This document shows, in pieces, positions 1 to 9,257 of a DNA stretch of 64,000 nt. The DNA comes from Clavibacter sepedonicus (GTDB lineage Bacteria; Actinomycetota; Actinomycetes; Actinomycetales; Microbacteriaceae), in assembly GCF_000069225.1 (NCBI RefSeq), contig NC_010407.1, forward strand, positions 1,798,001-1,862,000, read 5' to 3'. Numbering within the stretch: position 1 is the first letter of the stretch; each line of letters starts with the position of its first letter. A program made the position numbers and the translations under genes. The notes under the pieces are model-generated. The model saw only the letters and a list, made by a program, of their open reading frames with translations, was not told the origin of the DNA and did not search any database.

Positions 1-1
1 C

Positions 2-2548
2 GCCCGCATGACGCTCGAGGAGAAGGCCGCCCAGATCACGTGCCCGTTCGGCACCGCGGTCGACGTCCACACCCCGCCGGAGGCCGGCTGGGGCACGGCC
101 ACCGCGGCCCTGTTATCGCTCGGAGCGCTGCCCCGGGACGCGGCGCGGAAGGGCGACGCGCTGCAGCGGGCGCACGTGGAGGGCACCCGCCTCGGCATCC
201 CCGTCCTGCTCGCCGAGGAGGCGCTCATCGGGCTCAAGGTCCGCGGAGCCACGACCTTCCCGGACGCCATCGCGCAGGCCGCCACCTGGGACGCGCCGCT
301 CATCCGGACGGTCGCGTCGCGCATCGGCCTGCAGATGTCCCGCATGGGCATCCGCCAGGCGCTGTCCCCGCTCGCGGACGTGGCCCGGGATCCGCGCTGG
401 GGCCGGGTCGAGGAGACGTACGGCGAGGAGCCCTACCTCGTCGGCACCATGGCCAGCGCGTTCGTGGACGGGCTGCAGACGGCGGATCCGGAGCGCCCGC
501 TGATCGCCACCCTCAAGCACTTCATCGGCTACGGGGCGAGCGACGGCGGCCGCAACACCGACGTCGCGCACATGGGCGCCCACGAGCTCCGCGAGGTCTA
601 CGCGCTGCCCTTCGAGATGGCCATCCACCTCGGCGGCGCCCGCGGCGTCATGCCGGCGTACAACTCCATCGACGGCGTGCCCGTCACCGGTTCCCGGGCG
701 CTGCTCCGGGGGCTCCTCCGCGACGAGCTCGGCTTCGACGGCCTCATCACCTCCGACCTGGAGGCGGTGTCGCAGCTGTCCACCAAGCACGCCACCGCCC
801 CGGATGCCGCCCATGCGTTCGCTCAGGCGCTGCGCGCCGGCGTCAACGCCGACCTCGACAACAAGGTCTCCGGGGGCGTCATCGTGGCCGCGGTGCGCGA
901 CGGCGTGCTCACGGTGGCGGAGCTGGACGACGCGGTCGGCGGGATCCTCCGCGCGAAGCTGGAGATCGGGCTCCTCGATCAGCCGTACATCGACCTCGAC
1001 GCCGTACCCGAGTCCCTCGACTCGGACGAGGACCGGGCGCTCGCCCGCCTCGTCGCGGAGCGGTCCGCCATCCTCCTGCGCAACGAGGCCGTCGACGGCA
1101 CCCCGGTGCTCCCGCTGCCGTCGACGCCCCAGTGGATCGCCGTCATCGGCCCGAACGCCCACCGGCCGATGGGGCAGCTGGGGAACTACAGCTACCAGGT
1201 GCTCGACAGCATGACGCAGCGCTTCGCCGAGGCCGCCAACCCGCAGGCGCGCATCAGCGCGGACCTCGACACCGGGGCGGACGGCGCGGAGCTCCTCGTG
1301 GAGTCCGTGCCCGTCGTCACGTTCCTCGAGGGCATCCGCGCGCGGGCGCACGAGGGCTCCTCCGTCGTGTACGCCCGCGGCTGCCCCGTGAGCTCCGAGG
1401 ACCGCTCGGGCATCGCCGAGGCCGTCGAGACCGCCCGCACGGCCGACGTCGCCGTCCTCGTCGTCGGCGACCAGGCCGGCATCGGCGCGTACGGCACGGT
1501 CGGCGAGGGCATCGACAGCGCCACCTGCGAGCTCCCCGGCATCCAGCGCGAGCTCGTGGAGGCTGTCGTCGCCACCGGTACCCCCACGGTCGTCGTCCTC
1601 AGCCACGGGCGGCCCTATGTGCTCGGCTGGATGGCCGAGACGGTGCCCGCCATCGTCTCGTCGTTCTTCGGCGGCGAGGAGGCGGGCCCGGCCGTCGCCT
1701 CCGTGCTCTTCGGCGACGTGAACCCCGCCGGGCGGCTGCCCATCGCGATGCTGGAGTCCGTCGGAGCGGCACCGCTACCCTACTGGCGCACGCTGATGCC
1801 GGACAGCTACGCCGACGGATCCACGCGCGCGGTGTTCCCCTTCGGGCACGGCCTCAGCTACACGGCCTTCGAGTACCGCGACCTGGCGGTCGAGTCCGAC
1901 GAGGTGCCGACCGACGGTTCCGTCCGACTCTCCTTCACCGTCGTGAACGTCGGTGAGCGCTCCGGCGACGAGGTGGTGCAGGTCTACGGCCGCGACATGG
2001 TCGGCCGCACGACGCGACGCGGACGCGTGCTCGTCGGCTACGAGCGCGTCGCACTCGAGGCGGGTGCGGCCGTGCGCGTGTCGATCGACGTCCCGGCGAG
2101 CGTGTTCGCCCTCTGGGACGCGACGGACGGCTGGGTGGTGGAACCGGGGTTGATCCGCTTCTACGTGGGACCGTCGTCGGCCGTCTCCGCCCTGCAGGCG
2201 AAGGTCGTGCTCACGGGCGGGGAGGCCCGTCCCGGACGTGACCGCGCGCTCGTGAGCACCATCCGGTCGAACCCCGTCGACCCCGACGCCGCCACAGGGC
2301 CCGCGCGCGCGATCGACCTCGCATCCGTGGTGCCCGTGACCGCGGAGAGCACCGTCCGCGAGTGGCTGGACCACCCCGTCGGCGGTCCCGAGCTGCGGGC
2401 CGCGCTCGGCGGCGTGGAGGAGGACATGCTCGCCGACGCGTTCGGCCTGTCGTTGGAGCGGATGGCCTTCTACAGCCAGGGCGCCATCCCCGGTTCCCTC
2501 GTGGACGACCTCGTCGAGCGGGTGCGCGTAGCGCATGTCGGATCCTGA
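2..2548 (+). CDS. Glycoside hydrolase family 3 beta-glycosidase, 5' end cut by window
   Basis: Family 3 beta-glucosidase/beta-xylosidase-type enzyme that releases sugars from the non-reducing end of plant-type oligosaccharides. The frame is open to the window edge, and the first ATG (position 8) falls inside the usual N-terminal motif (R-MTLEEKAAQ), so the true start lies upstream. Counting from that ATG, K170-H171 and the R-x2-W-G-R block near residue 130 are substrate-binding positions, and D250 in the ITSDLEAV motif is the expected nucleophile. The GH3 C-terminal domain (about 340-590) and a fibronectin-like domain (about 630-700) follow. No signal peptide can be judged. A LacI regulator and a GH2 enzyme follow on the same strand, suggesting a glycan-use cluster. 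Substrate is not certain. Confidence 0.9.
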   Translation, partial: ARMTLEEKAAQITCPFGTAVDVHTPPEAGWGTATAALLSLGALPRDAARKGDALQRAHVEGTRLGIPVLLAEEALIGLKVRGATTFPDAIAQAATWDAPLIRTVASRIGLQMSRMGIRQALSPLADVARDPRWGRVEETYGEEPYLVGTMASAFVDGLQTADPERPLIATLKHFIGYGASDGGRNTDVAHMGAHELREVYALPFEMAIHLGGARGVMPAYNSIDGVPVTGSRALLRGLLRDELGFDGLITSDLEAVSQLSTKHATAPDAAHAFAQALRAGVNADLDNKVSGGVIVAAVRDGVLTVAELDDAVGGILRAKLEIGLLDQPYIDLDAVPESLDSDEDRALARLVAERSAILLRNEAVDGTPVLPLPSTPQWIAVIGPNAHRPMGQLGNYSYQVLDSMTQRFAEAANPQARISADLDTGADGAELLVESVPVVTFLEGIRARAHEGSSVVYARGCPVSSEDRSGIAEAVETARTADVAVLVVGDQAGIGAYGTVGEGIDSATCELPGIQRELVEAVVATGTPTVVVLSHGRPYVLGWMAETVPAIVSSFFGGEEAGPAVASVLFGDVNPAGRLPIAMLESVGAAPLPYWRTLMPDSYADGSTRAVFPFGHGLSYTAFEYRDLAVESDEVPTDGSVRLSFTVVNVGERSGDEVVQVYGRDMVGRTTRRGRVLVGYERVALEAGAAVRVSIDVPASVFALWDATDGWVVEPGLIRFYVGPSSAVSALQAKVVLTGGEARPGRDRALVSTIRSNPVDPDAATGPARAIDLASVVPVTAESTVREWLDHPVGGPELRAALGGVEEDMLADAFGLSLERMAFYSQGAIPGSLVDDLVERVRVAHVGS

Positions 2549-2640
2549 CGTGCGGGCCGGCGCGGGCAGGGGCCGGTCCGCACCGTCGGAGGCACTGACC
2601 GCCGGTATGGCAAGCTGATCCGGACAGGAGGGTTCCCGCC

Positions 2641-3621
2641 ATGGCAACGAGCGCCGACGTCGCGCAACACGCGGGTCTGTCCCGGTCGACCGTGAGTCAG
2701 ATCCTCAACGGACGGGAGCACCTGTTCCTCGAGGAGACCGTCACCCGGGTCCGCGCGGCCGCGGCGGAGCTCGGCTACCGCCCCTCCATGGCGGGCCGCA
2801 CGCTCGCCCGCGGGACCAGCGACATCGTCATCACCCTGATCCCCGACATCACGTTCAACGCCCGCCTGCGCGAGCTCATCGACGCGGTCACCCGTGGGCT
2901 CGCCGAAGCCGGTCTCACGAACCTGCTCCGATTCGTCGGCTCTGACGACTCGTTGGACTCGCTGGAGGACGCGATCCTGAGGCTCAAGCCGTTCGGGGTG
3001 GTCAGCCTCGCGTACCTCAGCGACGAGCAGCAGGAGCGCGTGCTGGCCCGCGGGGTGCGGCTCGTCGCCCAGTCCGCCGCCCTGCAGGCCGCCATCGACG
3101 AGTCCTTCGGCCGGCTCCAGGCAGAGCACCTGGCCGCGAGCGGGTACACCACGCTCGCCGCCGTGCTCCCGGTGTCGGCCCGGGAGGAGTCGTTCGCCGC
3201 ACCGCGGGAGGCGGGCGTGCGGGCGTGGGCCCGGGAGGCCGGGATCGACGTGATCCCGACGCGTCACGTCACCATGGAGCGGGGCGGGGCCTTCGATGCG
3301 ATCCGCGACCTCCCCGCCGGCCCGGTCGGCTTCGCGGCGTACAACGACGAGGTGGCCGCCGCCCTCCTCGGAGCGGCGATCAGCCAGGGGATCGACGTAC
3401 CGCGCCGCCTCGGCATCATCGGCATCGACAACTCCCCCATCGCGCGCTCGTCGACACCGTCGATCACGACGGTGGACTACGACATCGAGTTCAGCGGCGT
3501 GGAGATAGTCGAGGACATCCTCGGCCGCGGGCCCGGCAGGGACGTGCTCGACCCCGCGCGCGAGGTCCAGCAGCGCCTCCGCGTCATCGCCGGCGAGACG
3601 ACCCTGCCCCCTCGGGTCTGA
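2641..3621 (+). CDS. LacI family transcriptional regulator
   Basis: Sugar-responsive repressor of 326 residues. An N-terminal helix-turn-helix (TSADVAQHAGLSRSTVSQIL, residues 3-22) and hinge helix (about 40-58) bind DNA; a periplasmic-binding-protein-like effector domain fills the rest. The start has a strong ribosome site (AGGAGGG) about 7 nt upstream. It lies between a GH3 and a GH2 gene on the same strand, and a LacI-type palindrome with central CpG overlaps the promoter of the GH2 gene at 3746-3765, so that gene is its probable target. The effector is unknown, probably a product of the neighbouring glycosidases. Confidence 0.9.
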   Translation: MATSADVAQHAGLSRSTVSQILNGREHLFLEETVTRVRAAAAELGYRPSMAGRTLARGTSDIVITLIPDITFNARLRELIDAVTRGLAEAGLTNLLRFVGSDDSLDSLEDAILRLKPFGVVSLAYLSDEQQERVLARGVRLVAQSAALQAAIDESFGRLQAEHLAASGYTTLAAVLPVSAREESFAAPREAGVRAWAREAGIDVIPTRHVTMERGGAFDAIRDLPAGPVGFAAYNDEVAAALLGAAISQGIDVPRRLGIIGIDNSPIARSSTPSITTVDYDIEFSGVEIVEDILGRGPGRDVLDPAREVQQRLRVIAGETTLPPRV

Positions 3622-3745
3622 CCGCCGCGGGTCGTCCCGCGCACCGCCGCCGTCGCCCGCGGAGGCGCTGCGTCGGCCGGCTGTTCCCGGCCCCGAGCAG
3701 GTTCCCGCCGCCTGCGGTCGAGTGTCCAGCGCCGTCGCGCATGTG

Positions 3746-3777
3746 GCGTTGACACGCGTCAACGCTTTGCGCATAAT
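3746..3777 (+). promoter_or_regulatory. Promoter of the GH2 gene overlapped by a LacI-type operator
   Basis: A perfect -35 (TTGACA, 3749-3754), a 17-nt spacer and a near-consensus -10 (CATAAT, 3772-3777) are visible. The -35 is embedded in an inverted repeat, GCGTTGAC-ACGC-GTCAACGC (3746-3765), with 8-nt perfect arms and a central CpG, as in LacI/GalR operators. Transcription would start near 3784, leaving a leader of about 88 nt before the GH2 start. Binding would block RNA polymerase directly. That the upstream LacI protein is the binder is inferred from proximity. Confidence 0.75.
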
Positions 3778-3871
3778 GATCCTGGCAAGGGGGTCGCATC
3801 GGCGTTCCCGGCCCGAGCCCCTGCCTCCACCGCCCCTGTCGCGCCGCGACCCTCACCCCAGAGAGACGCCG

Positions 3872-6370
3872 ATGACCCGCATGCCCTTCAACACCGGCTG
3901 GTCTCACCGCCGCAAGACCAGCATCTTTGCCGACGTGCAGGGGCAGGCGGCCGCCGGCTCAGCCGTGCGCCTCCCCCACGACGCCCTCATCGGCCTCGAA
4001 CGCCGCGCGGATGCTCCGAGCGGTGCCGCGGGAGCGTTCTTCCCGGACGGCGCCTTCGAGTACCGGAAGGCCTTCGACGTCCCCTCCGAGTGGAGCGAGA
4101 AGCACGTCTCGATCGAGTTCGAGGGCGTGTACCGCGACGCGATGGTCTACGTGAACGGCGCATTTGCCGCACAGCGCCCCAACGGCTACGCGAGCTTCGT
4201 CGTCGACCTCGACGCGCACCTCGCGTACGGCGAGGAGAACACGATCCGCGTCGATGCCCGCGTGCACGACGACTCCCGCTGGTACACCGGTGCGGGGATC
4301 TACCGCGAGGTGCACCTCCGGGTCTCCGGCCGGGTCCACGTCGTCGAGCAGGGCGGGCTCCGCATCACGACTCCCGACGTGGACGATCGGCGCGCCGTCG
4401 TCCAGGTCGAGACGCAGCTGCGGAACACGGGCCTCCGCACCGTGACGGTCGAGGTCGCGAGCGAGGCCGTCACGCCCGACGGGCGCGTCGTCGGCACCGG
4501 GACGAGCCCCATCACGCTCCTCCCGCGGATATCGGGCGTCGTGCGCCAACGGCTCTACGTGGCCGAGCCGGAGCGATGGAGCGTCGACCGCCCTGCCCTG
4601 CACACGATCCGCACCTCGGTGCGCCGTGACGGCGAGGAGCTGGACGCTCGGGAGACGACCTTCGGCATCCGCACGCTGCAGCTCGACCCGGATCATGGGC
4701 TGCGCATCAACGGCGAGACGGTGAAGCTGCGCGGCGCGTGCATCCACCACGACAACGGGATCCTGGGCGCGGCGACCTTCGCCGACGCCGAGGAGCGCCG
4801 CGTGGTGCTCCTCAAGGCGGCGGGATTCAACGCGATCCGCAGCAGCCACAACCCGATGAGCGCCGCGATGCTCGACGCCTGCGACCGCCACGGGATGCTC
4901 GTCATGGACGAGACGTTCGACATGTGGAGCGAGTCGAAGTCGCCCTTCGACTACTCCCTCGCCTTCCCGGAGTGGTGGGAGCGCGACGTCGAGGCGATGG
5001 TCGCCGATGACATCAACCACCCGAGCGTGATCATGTACTCGATCGGCAATGAGATCCCCGAGACGGGCAACCCGATCGGCAGCGGCTGGGGGCGCCTGCT
5101 CGCCGAGAGGATCCGGGAGCTCGACGACACGCGCTTCATCACGAACGGCATCAACGGGTTCGTCTCCGCCCTCACCGAGGTCACGGCGATGATGGAGGAG
5201 GCCATGGCGGCCGCCGCATCCGTCGCGACGGCCCCCTCCGACGGAGCCGAGGGCGACGGCGGGGTGAACGCCCTGATGGGCGACGGCGACGCCTTCATGG
5301 ACCAGGTGGCGGTGTCCCCCCTGGTCACGGCGGCCATCGCGGAGTCCTTCGCGTTGCTCGACGTCGTCGGCCTCAACTACGGCGACGCCCGCTACGAGAT
5401 GGAACGGCGCGATCACCCCGGCCGCATCGTCGTCGGGACCGAGACCTTCCCCTCCCGGATCGACGCGAACTGGCGGCTCGTGACCGACAACCCGCACGTC
5501 ATCGGCGACTTCACCTGGTCCGGCTGGGACTACCTCGGTGAGGTGGGCGTCGGCCGGGTGAAGTACGAGGGCGAGTCGACCGGGTTCGACGGCGAGTACC
5601 CGTGGCTCACCTCGTGGTCCGCCGATCTCGACATGACCGGGCATCGACGACCCATGTCCTACTACCGGGAGACGGTGTTCGGCCTCCGCTCCACCCCGTT
5701 CATCGCGGTCCGCCGCCCCGAGAACCACGGCCGCGCGTTCACCCTCGGCCAGTGGAGCTGGACGGACGCGATCGAGAGCTGGAGCTGGGACGCCGAGGAG
5801 GGCACGCCCATGATCCTCGAGGTGTACAGCGACGCCGACGAGATCGAGCTGCTGCTGGACGGCGAGGTCCACGCCCGCGTGCAGGTCGGAGGACGCCGGC
5901 GCTTCGTCGCGGACTTCGAGCTGCCGTACCGCCGCGGCACGTTGACGGCCGTGGCGTTTACCGGCGGCGTGGAGACCGGTCGCGCCGATCTGCGCTCCGC
6001 GTCCGACGACGTCGTGCTCGCGGTCCGCGCGGAGCGCGAGACCGTCGGCACCGGGGACGGGGCCCTCTCCTTCGTCGAGATCGAGCTGCGTGACCGTGAG
6101 GGCGCTCTCGCGAACCACCGCGACCGCCCCGTGACCGTCCAGGTGGACGGCCCGGGTTCGCTCGTCGCGCTCGGCAGCGGCCGCCCACTTACCACGGAGC
6201 GCTTCGACGGCGACACGCACGGCACCTACGACGGACGCGTGCTCGCCGTCGTGCGCCCCGACGGCGAGGGTGACCTCCACGTCACCGTCACAGCGCCGGA
6301 GCTCGCCCCGGTCACCGTGCGCGTTCGAGCCGAAGCATCCATGAGCACTGACACGAAGGAGAACCCATGA
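3872..6370 (+). CDS. Glycoside hydrolase family 2 (beta-galactosidase-like)
   Basis: GH2 enzyme of 832 residues with the full domain order: jelly-roll sugar-binding domain (about 5-185), Ig-like domain (about 190-290), TIM barrel (about 295-600), a DUF4982-type domain and a C-terminal beta domain. The acid/base Glu lies in the motif SIGNE of the barrel and the nucleophile Glu in VGTETFPSR. The ATG at 3872 is chosen because it follows a GAGAG ribosome site and begins the conserved domain; upstream in-frame starts lie in the promoter. No signal peptide, so it is probably cytoplasmic and acts on imported oligosaccharides. Its stop overlaps the next start (ATGA). Exact substrate is not certain; GH2 includes galactosidases, glucuronidases and mannosidases. 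Confidence 0.88.
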   Translation: MTRMPFNTGWSHRRKTSIFADVQGQAAAGSAVRLPHDALIGLERRADAPSGAAGAFFPDGAFEYRKAFDVPSEWSEKHVSIEFEGVYRDAMVYVNGAFAAQRPNGYASFVVDLDAHLAYGEENTIRVDARVHDDSRWYTGAGIYREVHLRVSGRVHVVEQGGLRITTPDVDDRRAVVQVETQLRNTGLRTVTVEVASEAVTPDGRVVGTGTSPITLLPRISGVVRQRLYVAEPERWSVDRPALHTIRTSVRRDGEELDARETTFGIRTLQLDPDHGLRINGETVKLRGACIHHDNGILGAATFADAEERRVVLLKAAGFNAIRSSHNPMSAAMLDACDRHGMLVMDETFDMWSESKSPFDYSLAFPEWWERDVEAMVADDINHPSVIMYSIGNEIPETGNPIGSGWGRLLAERIRELDDTRFITNGINGFVSALTEVTAMMEEAMAAAASVATAPSDGAEGDGGVNALMGDGDAFMDQVAVSPLVTAAIAESFALLDVVGLNYGDARYEMERRDHPGRIVVGTETFPSRIDANWRLVTDNPHVIGDFTWSGWDYLGEVGVGRVKYEGESTGFDGEYPWLTSWSADLDMTGHRRPMSYYRETVFGLRSTPFIAVRRPENHGRAFTLGQWSWTDAIESWSWDAEEGTPMILEVYSDADEIELLLDGEVHARVQVGGRRRFVADFELPYRRGTLTAVAFTGGVETGRADLRSASDDVVLAVRAERETVGTGDGALSFVEIELRDREGALANHRDRPVTVQVDGPGSLVALGSGRPLTTERFDGDTHGTYDGRVLAVVRPDGEGDLHVTVTAPELAPVTVRVRAEASMSTDTKENP

Positions 6371-7138
6371 AGGACCGTCTGGACGATCAGGTCGTCATCG
6401 TCACCGGCGCCGCATCCGGCATCGGCCGTGGCACGGCCCTCCGACTCCTCAGCGAAGGTGCGGTGGTCACGGCCCTCGACCTCCGGGACGAGGACCTGGC
6501 GAAGCTGGCGGATGCCGTACCCGCGCATCACCGCGAGCGACTGTCCACGGGCCGCGTCGACATCGCGGATGAGCACTCCGTGCAGTCGGCGGTCGCCGAT
6601 GTCCTGGAGCGGAATGGCCGCATCGACGGGCTCGTCAACGCCGCCGGGATCCTCTACGGCGATCACACGCACGAGATGACGCTCGAGCGGTGGAACCGGC
6701 TCGTGCAGGTCAACCTCACCGGGACGTTCCTCGTCGTGCGGGAGGCGCTGCCGGCGCTCGTCGCGACCGGATCCGGCGTCATCGTCAACTTCGCGTCGAC
6801 GTCCGCGTTCTACGCGCACCCGTACATGGCCGCGTATGCGGCGACGAAGGGGGCCATCGCCGCGTTCACGCACTCCGTCGCCCTCGAGTACGCGAAAGAC
6901 GGTCTCCGCGCGATCAACATCGTGCCCGGCGGCATCCACAGCGGCATCACGAGCACGACACCGCAGAACCTTCCCGCCGACGCGGACTGGAGCATCCTCG
7001 GCCACCTCGGTGCCCGGCTCGGCGACGGCGACATGGGGAGGCCGGAGGACCGCGGGGGTCATCGCCATGCTCCTGTCCGAGGACGGGGCGTTCATCACCG
7101 GGACCGAGATCCGCATCGACAGCGGGACCCACGCATAG
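6367..7138 (+). pseudogene. SDR family oxidoreductase, frameshifted near the C-terminus
   Basis: Short-chain dehydrogenase/reductase with the cofactor motif GAASGIGRG (about 17-25) and the catalytic Tyr-x3-Lys in YAATKGA. The frame from 6367 is normal up to the motif GRPED (about 7050). The expected ending (AGVIAMLLSEDGAFITGTE and so on) is in the next frame and stops at 7138, while the original frame runs into unrelated sequence to 7182. Skipping the single C at 7051 restores a protein of about 256 residues, the normal family length. The start overlaps the GH2 stop, so the gene is the last of the sugar-use operon and may oxidise a released sugar. It is either a real inactivating mutation or a sequence error. 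Confidence 0.75.
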
Positions 7139-7273
7139 GCGGTCCACCGGCGCACGTCGAACCCGATCACGCGTCCGGGTAGCGCATCGGTGACCTGTCG
7201 GACGACGAGCGAGTTGATGGACGCCCGTGAGCGCAGAGCATCGCTCGTCGCGTCGCTGCGGGTGCGGAACGGG

Positions 7274-7591
7274 TCAGTGGGCGGTCCCGAGCTCGATGAG
7301 CAGCACGCCCCCGACCACGAGGGCGACGCCGATGCCCATCAACCAGGTGAAGCGCTCCTTGAACGCGATCACGCCGATCACGGCGGTGAGGGCGACGCCG
7401 GCAGCCGTCCAGATGCCGTAGGCGACGCCCAAGGGAACTCCTGCGTCGAGGGTCAGGGTGAGCAGGCCGAACGCCGCGAGGTATCCGACGGCCACCCCCG
7501 CATACCAGCGCCGCCGATCGACCGCGAGGCGGAGGGACACCGTGCCGGCGACCTCGAACAGGATCGCGCCGGCCAAGAGCAGATAGGCCAT
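7274..7591 (-). CDS. SMR family multidrug efflux subunit (second of pair)
   Basis: Small multidrug resistance transporter subunit of 105 residues with four predicted membrane helices and the conserved membrane Glu in helix 1 (LFEVAGT, E13) that couples proton and drug binding. The ATG at 7591 overlaps the stop of the preceding SMR gene (ATGA) and gives exactly the family length; longer in-frame extensions lie inside that gene. Two adjacent, non-identical SMR genes usually make a heterodimer (EbrAB/YkkCD type), probably exporting cationic compounds. Under control of the upstream TetR gene. Confidence 0.85.
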   Translation of the reverse strand: MAYLLLAGAILFEVAGTVSLRLAVDRRRWYAGVAVGYLAAFGLLTLTLDAGVPLGVAYGIWTAAGVALTAVIGVIAFKERFTWLMGIGVALVVGGVLLIELGTAH

Positions 7592-7944
7592 CAGCGGTCC
7601 TCCGCCCTTCTCGCGGCGTGCGCACCCAGCTCGATGCAGAGCACCCCGCTCATGATCACCGCGATGCCGGCGACCATGAGCGGGGTCAGCGGCTCGCGGA
7701 ACACGACGGATGACCCGACTGCCGTCGACGCGACGCCGCCCGCTCCCCAGACGCCGTATGCGACTCCCAGTGCCATACCCGTTCGCAGGACGGCGCCGAG
7801 CAGCACGAACGCGCTCACGTAGCCGACAGCCACCAGGACGTACAGCGCCGGTTGGTCGAGCGCGCCCTTCAACGACAGCGACCCCGCCACCTCGGCGAGG
7901 ACGGCGACGGCGAGGAGCGACCAGCCCTTCACGTCTCGACTCAT
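7591..7944 (-). CDS. SMR family multidrug efflux subunit (first of pair)
   Basis: SMR transporter subunit of 117 residues, four hydrophobic helices, with the conserved helix-1 Glu in AEVAGS and the GVAYGVWGAGG motif of helix 3. Its start overlaps the stop of the tetR gene and its stop overlaps the start of the second SMR gene, so the three are translationally coupled. The C-terminal tail is longer and more charged (HAARRAEDR) than that of its partner, as often seen in heterodimeric SMR pairs. Confidence 0.85.
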   Translation of the reverse strand: MSRDVKGWSLLAVAVLAEVAGSLSLKGALDQPALYVLVAVGYVSAFVLLGAVLRTGMALGVAYGVWGAGGVASTAVGSSVVFREPLTPLMVAGIAVIMSGVLCIELGAHAARRAEDR

Positions 7945-8468
7945 GCGGGTGCCCCCCTGCCGATGAGGTCATGGGCGAGACGTCGAACGACCTCGCGCTC
8001 ATCGTCGTCGGCTGTCGGGATGCCGAGGGAGGCGTTGAACCAGGCCCCGTCAGCGAGGAGGCGAGCGGCTCGCAGCGCACCGCGCCGGGTCGGTGACCCC
8101 GCGAGATCCTCGCCGAACCATGGTCCGAGCCGCGCCGTCCAGAGGCGGGAGAGTCGCTCACAAATCCGCGCGTCGACGAGGAATGCCAGATCACTGAGGT
8201 CGAAATCTCCGTCGAGTGCGTGATCCACGTAGGCGCGGAGTCGCGCCGTCGCGCCGTCGGACTCCCCGACGCGCGCACGGAGATCGGCTTCCCAACGGTC
8301 GAGGATGTGATCCACCACGGAGACCACCAGGACCTCTTTCGTGGCGAAGTGGTGGATCACACCGGGCTTGGTCAGGCCCGCCTCTCGGGCGACCGAGTCG
8401 ATGGTGAGGGAGTCACCGCGACGGAGGACAGTGGTGGCGTGCTCCAGGATCTCGCCAGGGGAAGACAT
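7941..8468 (-). CDS. TetR family transcriptional regulator
   Basis: Repressor of 175 residues. The N-terminal helix-turn-helix reads LTIDSVAREAGLTKPGVIHH (about 21-40); the rest is a helical ligand-binding domain. First gene of a three-gene operon with two SMR efflux genes, all joined by 4-nt overlaps. A palindrome at 8480-8501, 12 nt before its start codon, is the likely operator, making the operon autoregulated and induced by an exported compound. The ligand is unknown. Confidence 0.88.
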   Translation of the reverse strand: MSSPGEILEHATTVLRRGDSLTIDSVAREAGLTKPGVIHHFATKEVLVVSVVDHILDRWEADLRARVGESDGATARLRAYVDHALDGDFDLSDLAFLVDARICERLSRLWTARLGPWFGEDLAGSPTRRGALRAARLLADGAWFNASLGIPTADDDEREVVRRLAHDLIGRGAPA

Positions 8469-8479
8469 GCTATCAGTGT

Positions 8480-8501
8480 ACCTACCGAACGGATGGTAGG
8501 T
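8480..8501 (-). promoter_or_regulatory. Palindromic operator of the tetR-SMR operon
   Basis: Inverted repeat ACCTACC-N8-GGTAGGT with 7-nt perfect arms, directly upstream of the tetR start codon on the minus strand. Size and position fit a TetR-family operator. No convincing -35/-10 pair could be fixed, although TACACT on the minus strand inside the region may be the -10. Confidence 0.55.
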
Positions 8502-9050
8502 GTTGTGGAGGCGCAGTCAGGCACCACGCCGATACCTGCCCGACACCGGACACCCGGTCGGCGGGCCCTCGGACGCACGAGACCCGCACGGGCCTCGATG
8601 AGGCGTCACGAACATCGCTGCGTCATCTGCGCGTGACGCTGTTGCGGAGCGTGACCGGCGGTGAGGGGGCGCTCTCGGCGTCGAGGATCGCGATGTCGTG
8701 GAGAGACGCGAAACGTCGGAGGCCCCCGGCCCGACTGCATCCGCTCGATGACGCCGCTCGGCCGGGGTCTCCACGAGACATGCGCGAGGTCTCCCCTGGC
8801 CCGGACGGAGACACGGCACCACGAGGGGAGGGCGCTCGGGCCAGCGAGCATCACGCGAGCAGGCAACGACCGCCAGTGCTCACCCAGGGCGGTCGAGATG
8901 TCCGATCGGAGATCCCCCGGACCACCTGGACGACGGACGCGCGCCTGTGACTCGTGCCGCTGAACGGCGGTGGTCTGCTGCCGGTACACGTCGGTTCGGG
9001 GTAGCCGGCTTCGCACGCGCTGGCGTCGTGCCGGGGTCGGGGAAGACCCG
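8502..9050. other. Intergenic stretch with no recognisable gene
   Basis: About 550 bases. Open frames exist on both strands, but none has a family signature, a good ribosome site or natural-looking composition. It may be decayed coding sequence. Confidence 0.5.
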
Positions 9051-9218
9051 CTAGCCCCGGCGGAAGAGCCTCGCGAGCAGCCCGCCACTCGATTCGGCCT
9101 TCGGGTGGCCCTGGCATCGGTCGGTTCGCGCGACTCCTCGCATGACGTGGTCCACGTGCTGTCCACAGCCTGCCCAGTCCTTCTTCCCGCACACCCTGCA
9201 CGTCACCTGTCGGCACAT
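9051..9218 (-). CDS. Small Cys-rich conserved actinobacterial protein
   Basis: Protein of 55 residues. The start at 9218 is decided by a strong ribosome site (AAGGAG, about 8 nt upstream); the longer frame from 9257 has none. The N-terminal half reads MCRQVTCRVCGKKDWAGCG and has the C-x4-C-x2-C and GCGxHVDxVM pattern of a small zinc-ribbon-like family common in actinobacteria. The basic tail ends LLARLFRRG. Function is unknown. It is transcribed divergently from the persulfide-detoxification operon, and the CstR-type palindrome lies between the two, so shared control is possible. Confidence 0.7.
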   Translation of the reverse strand: MCRQVTCRVCGKKDWAGCGQHVDHVMRGVARTDRCQGHPKAESSGGLLARLFRRG

Positions 9219-9257
9219 CCCCTTGCTCCTTGTCGTCGGATGCCGCACGTGCGGCAC

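Noticed and set aside
3959..6280. 773-codon open frame on the minus strand opposite the GH2 gene
   Set aside because: Mirror frame of a high-GC gene; composition is Arg/Val/Asp-biased and there is no domain.
8606..9166. 186-codon minus-strand frame
   Set aside because: No ribosome site or family signature; it overlaps the Cys-rich gene, which has both.
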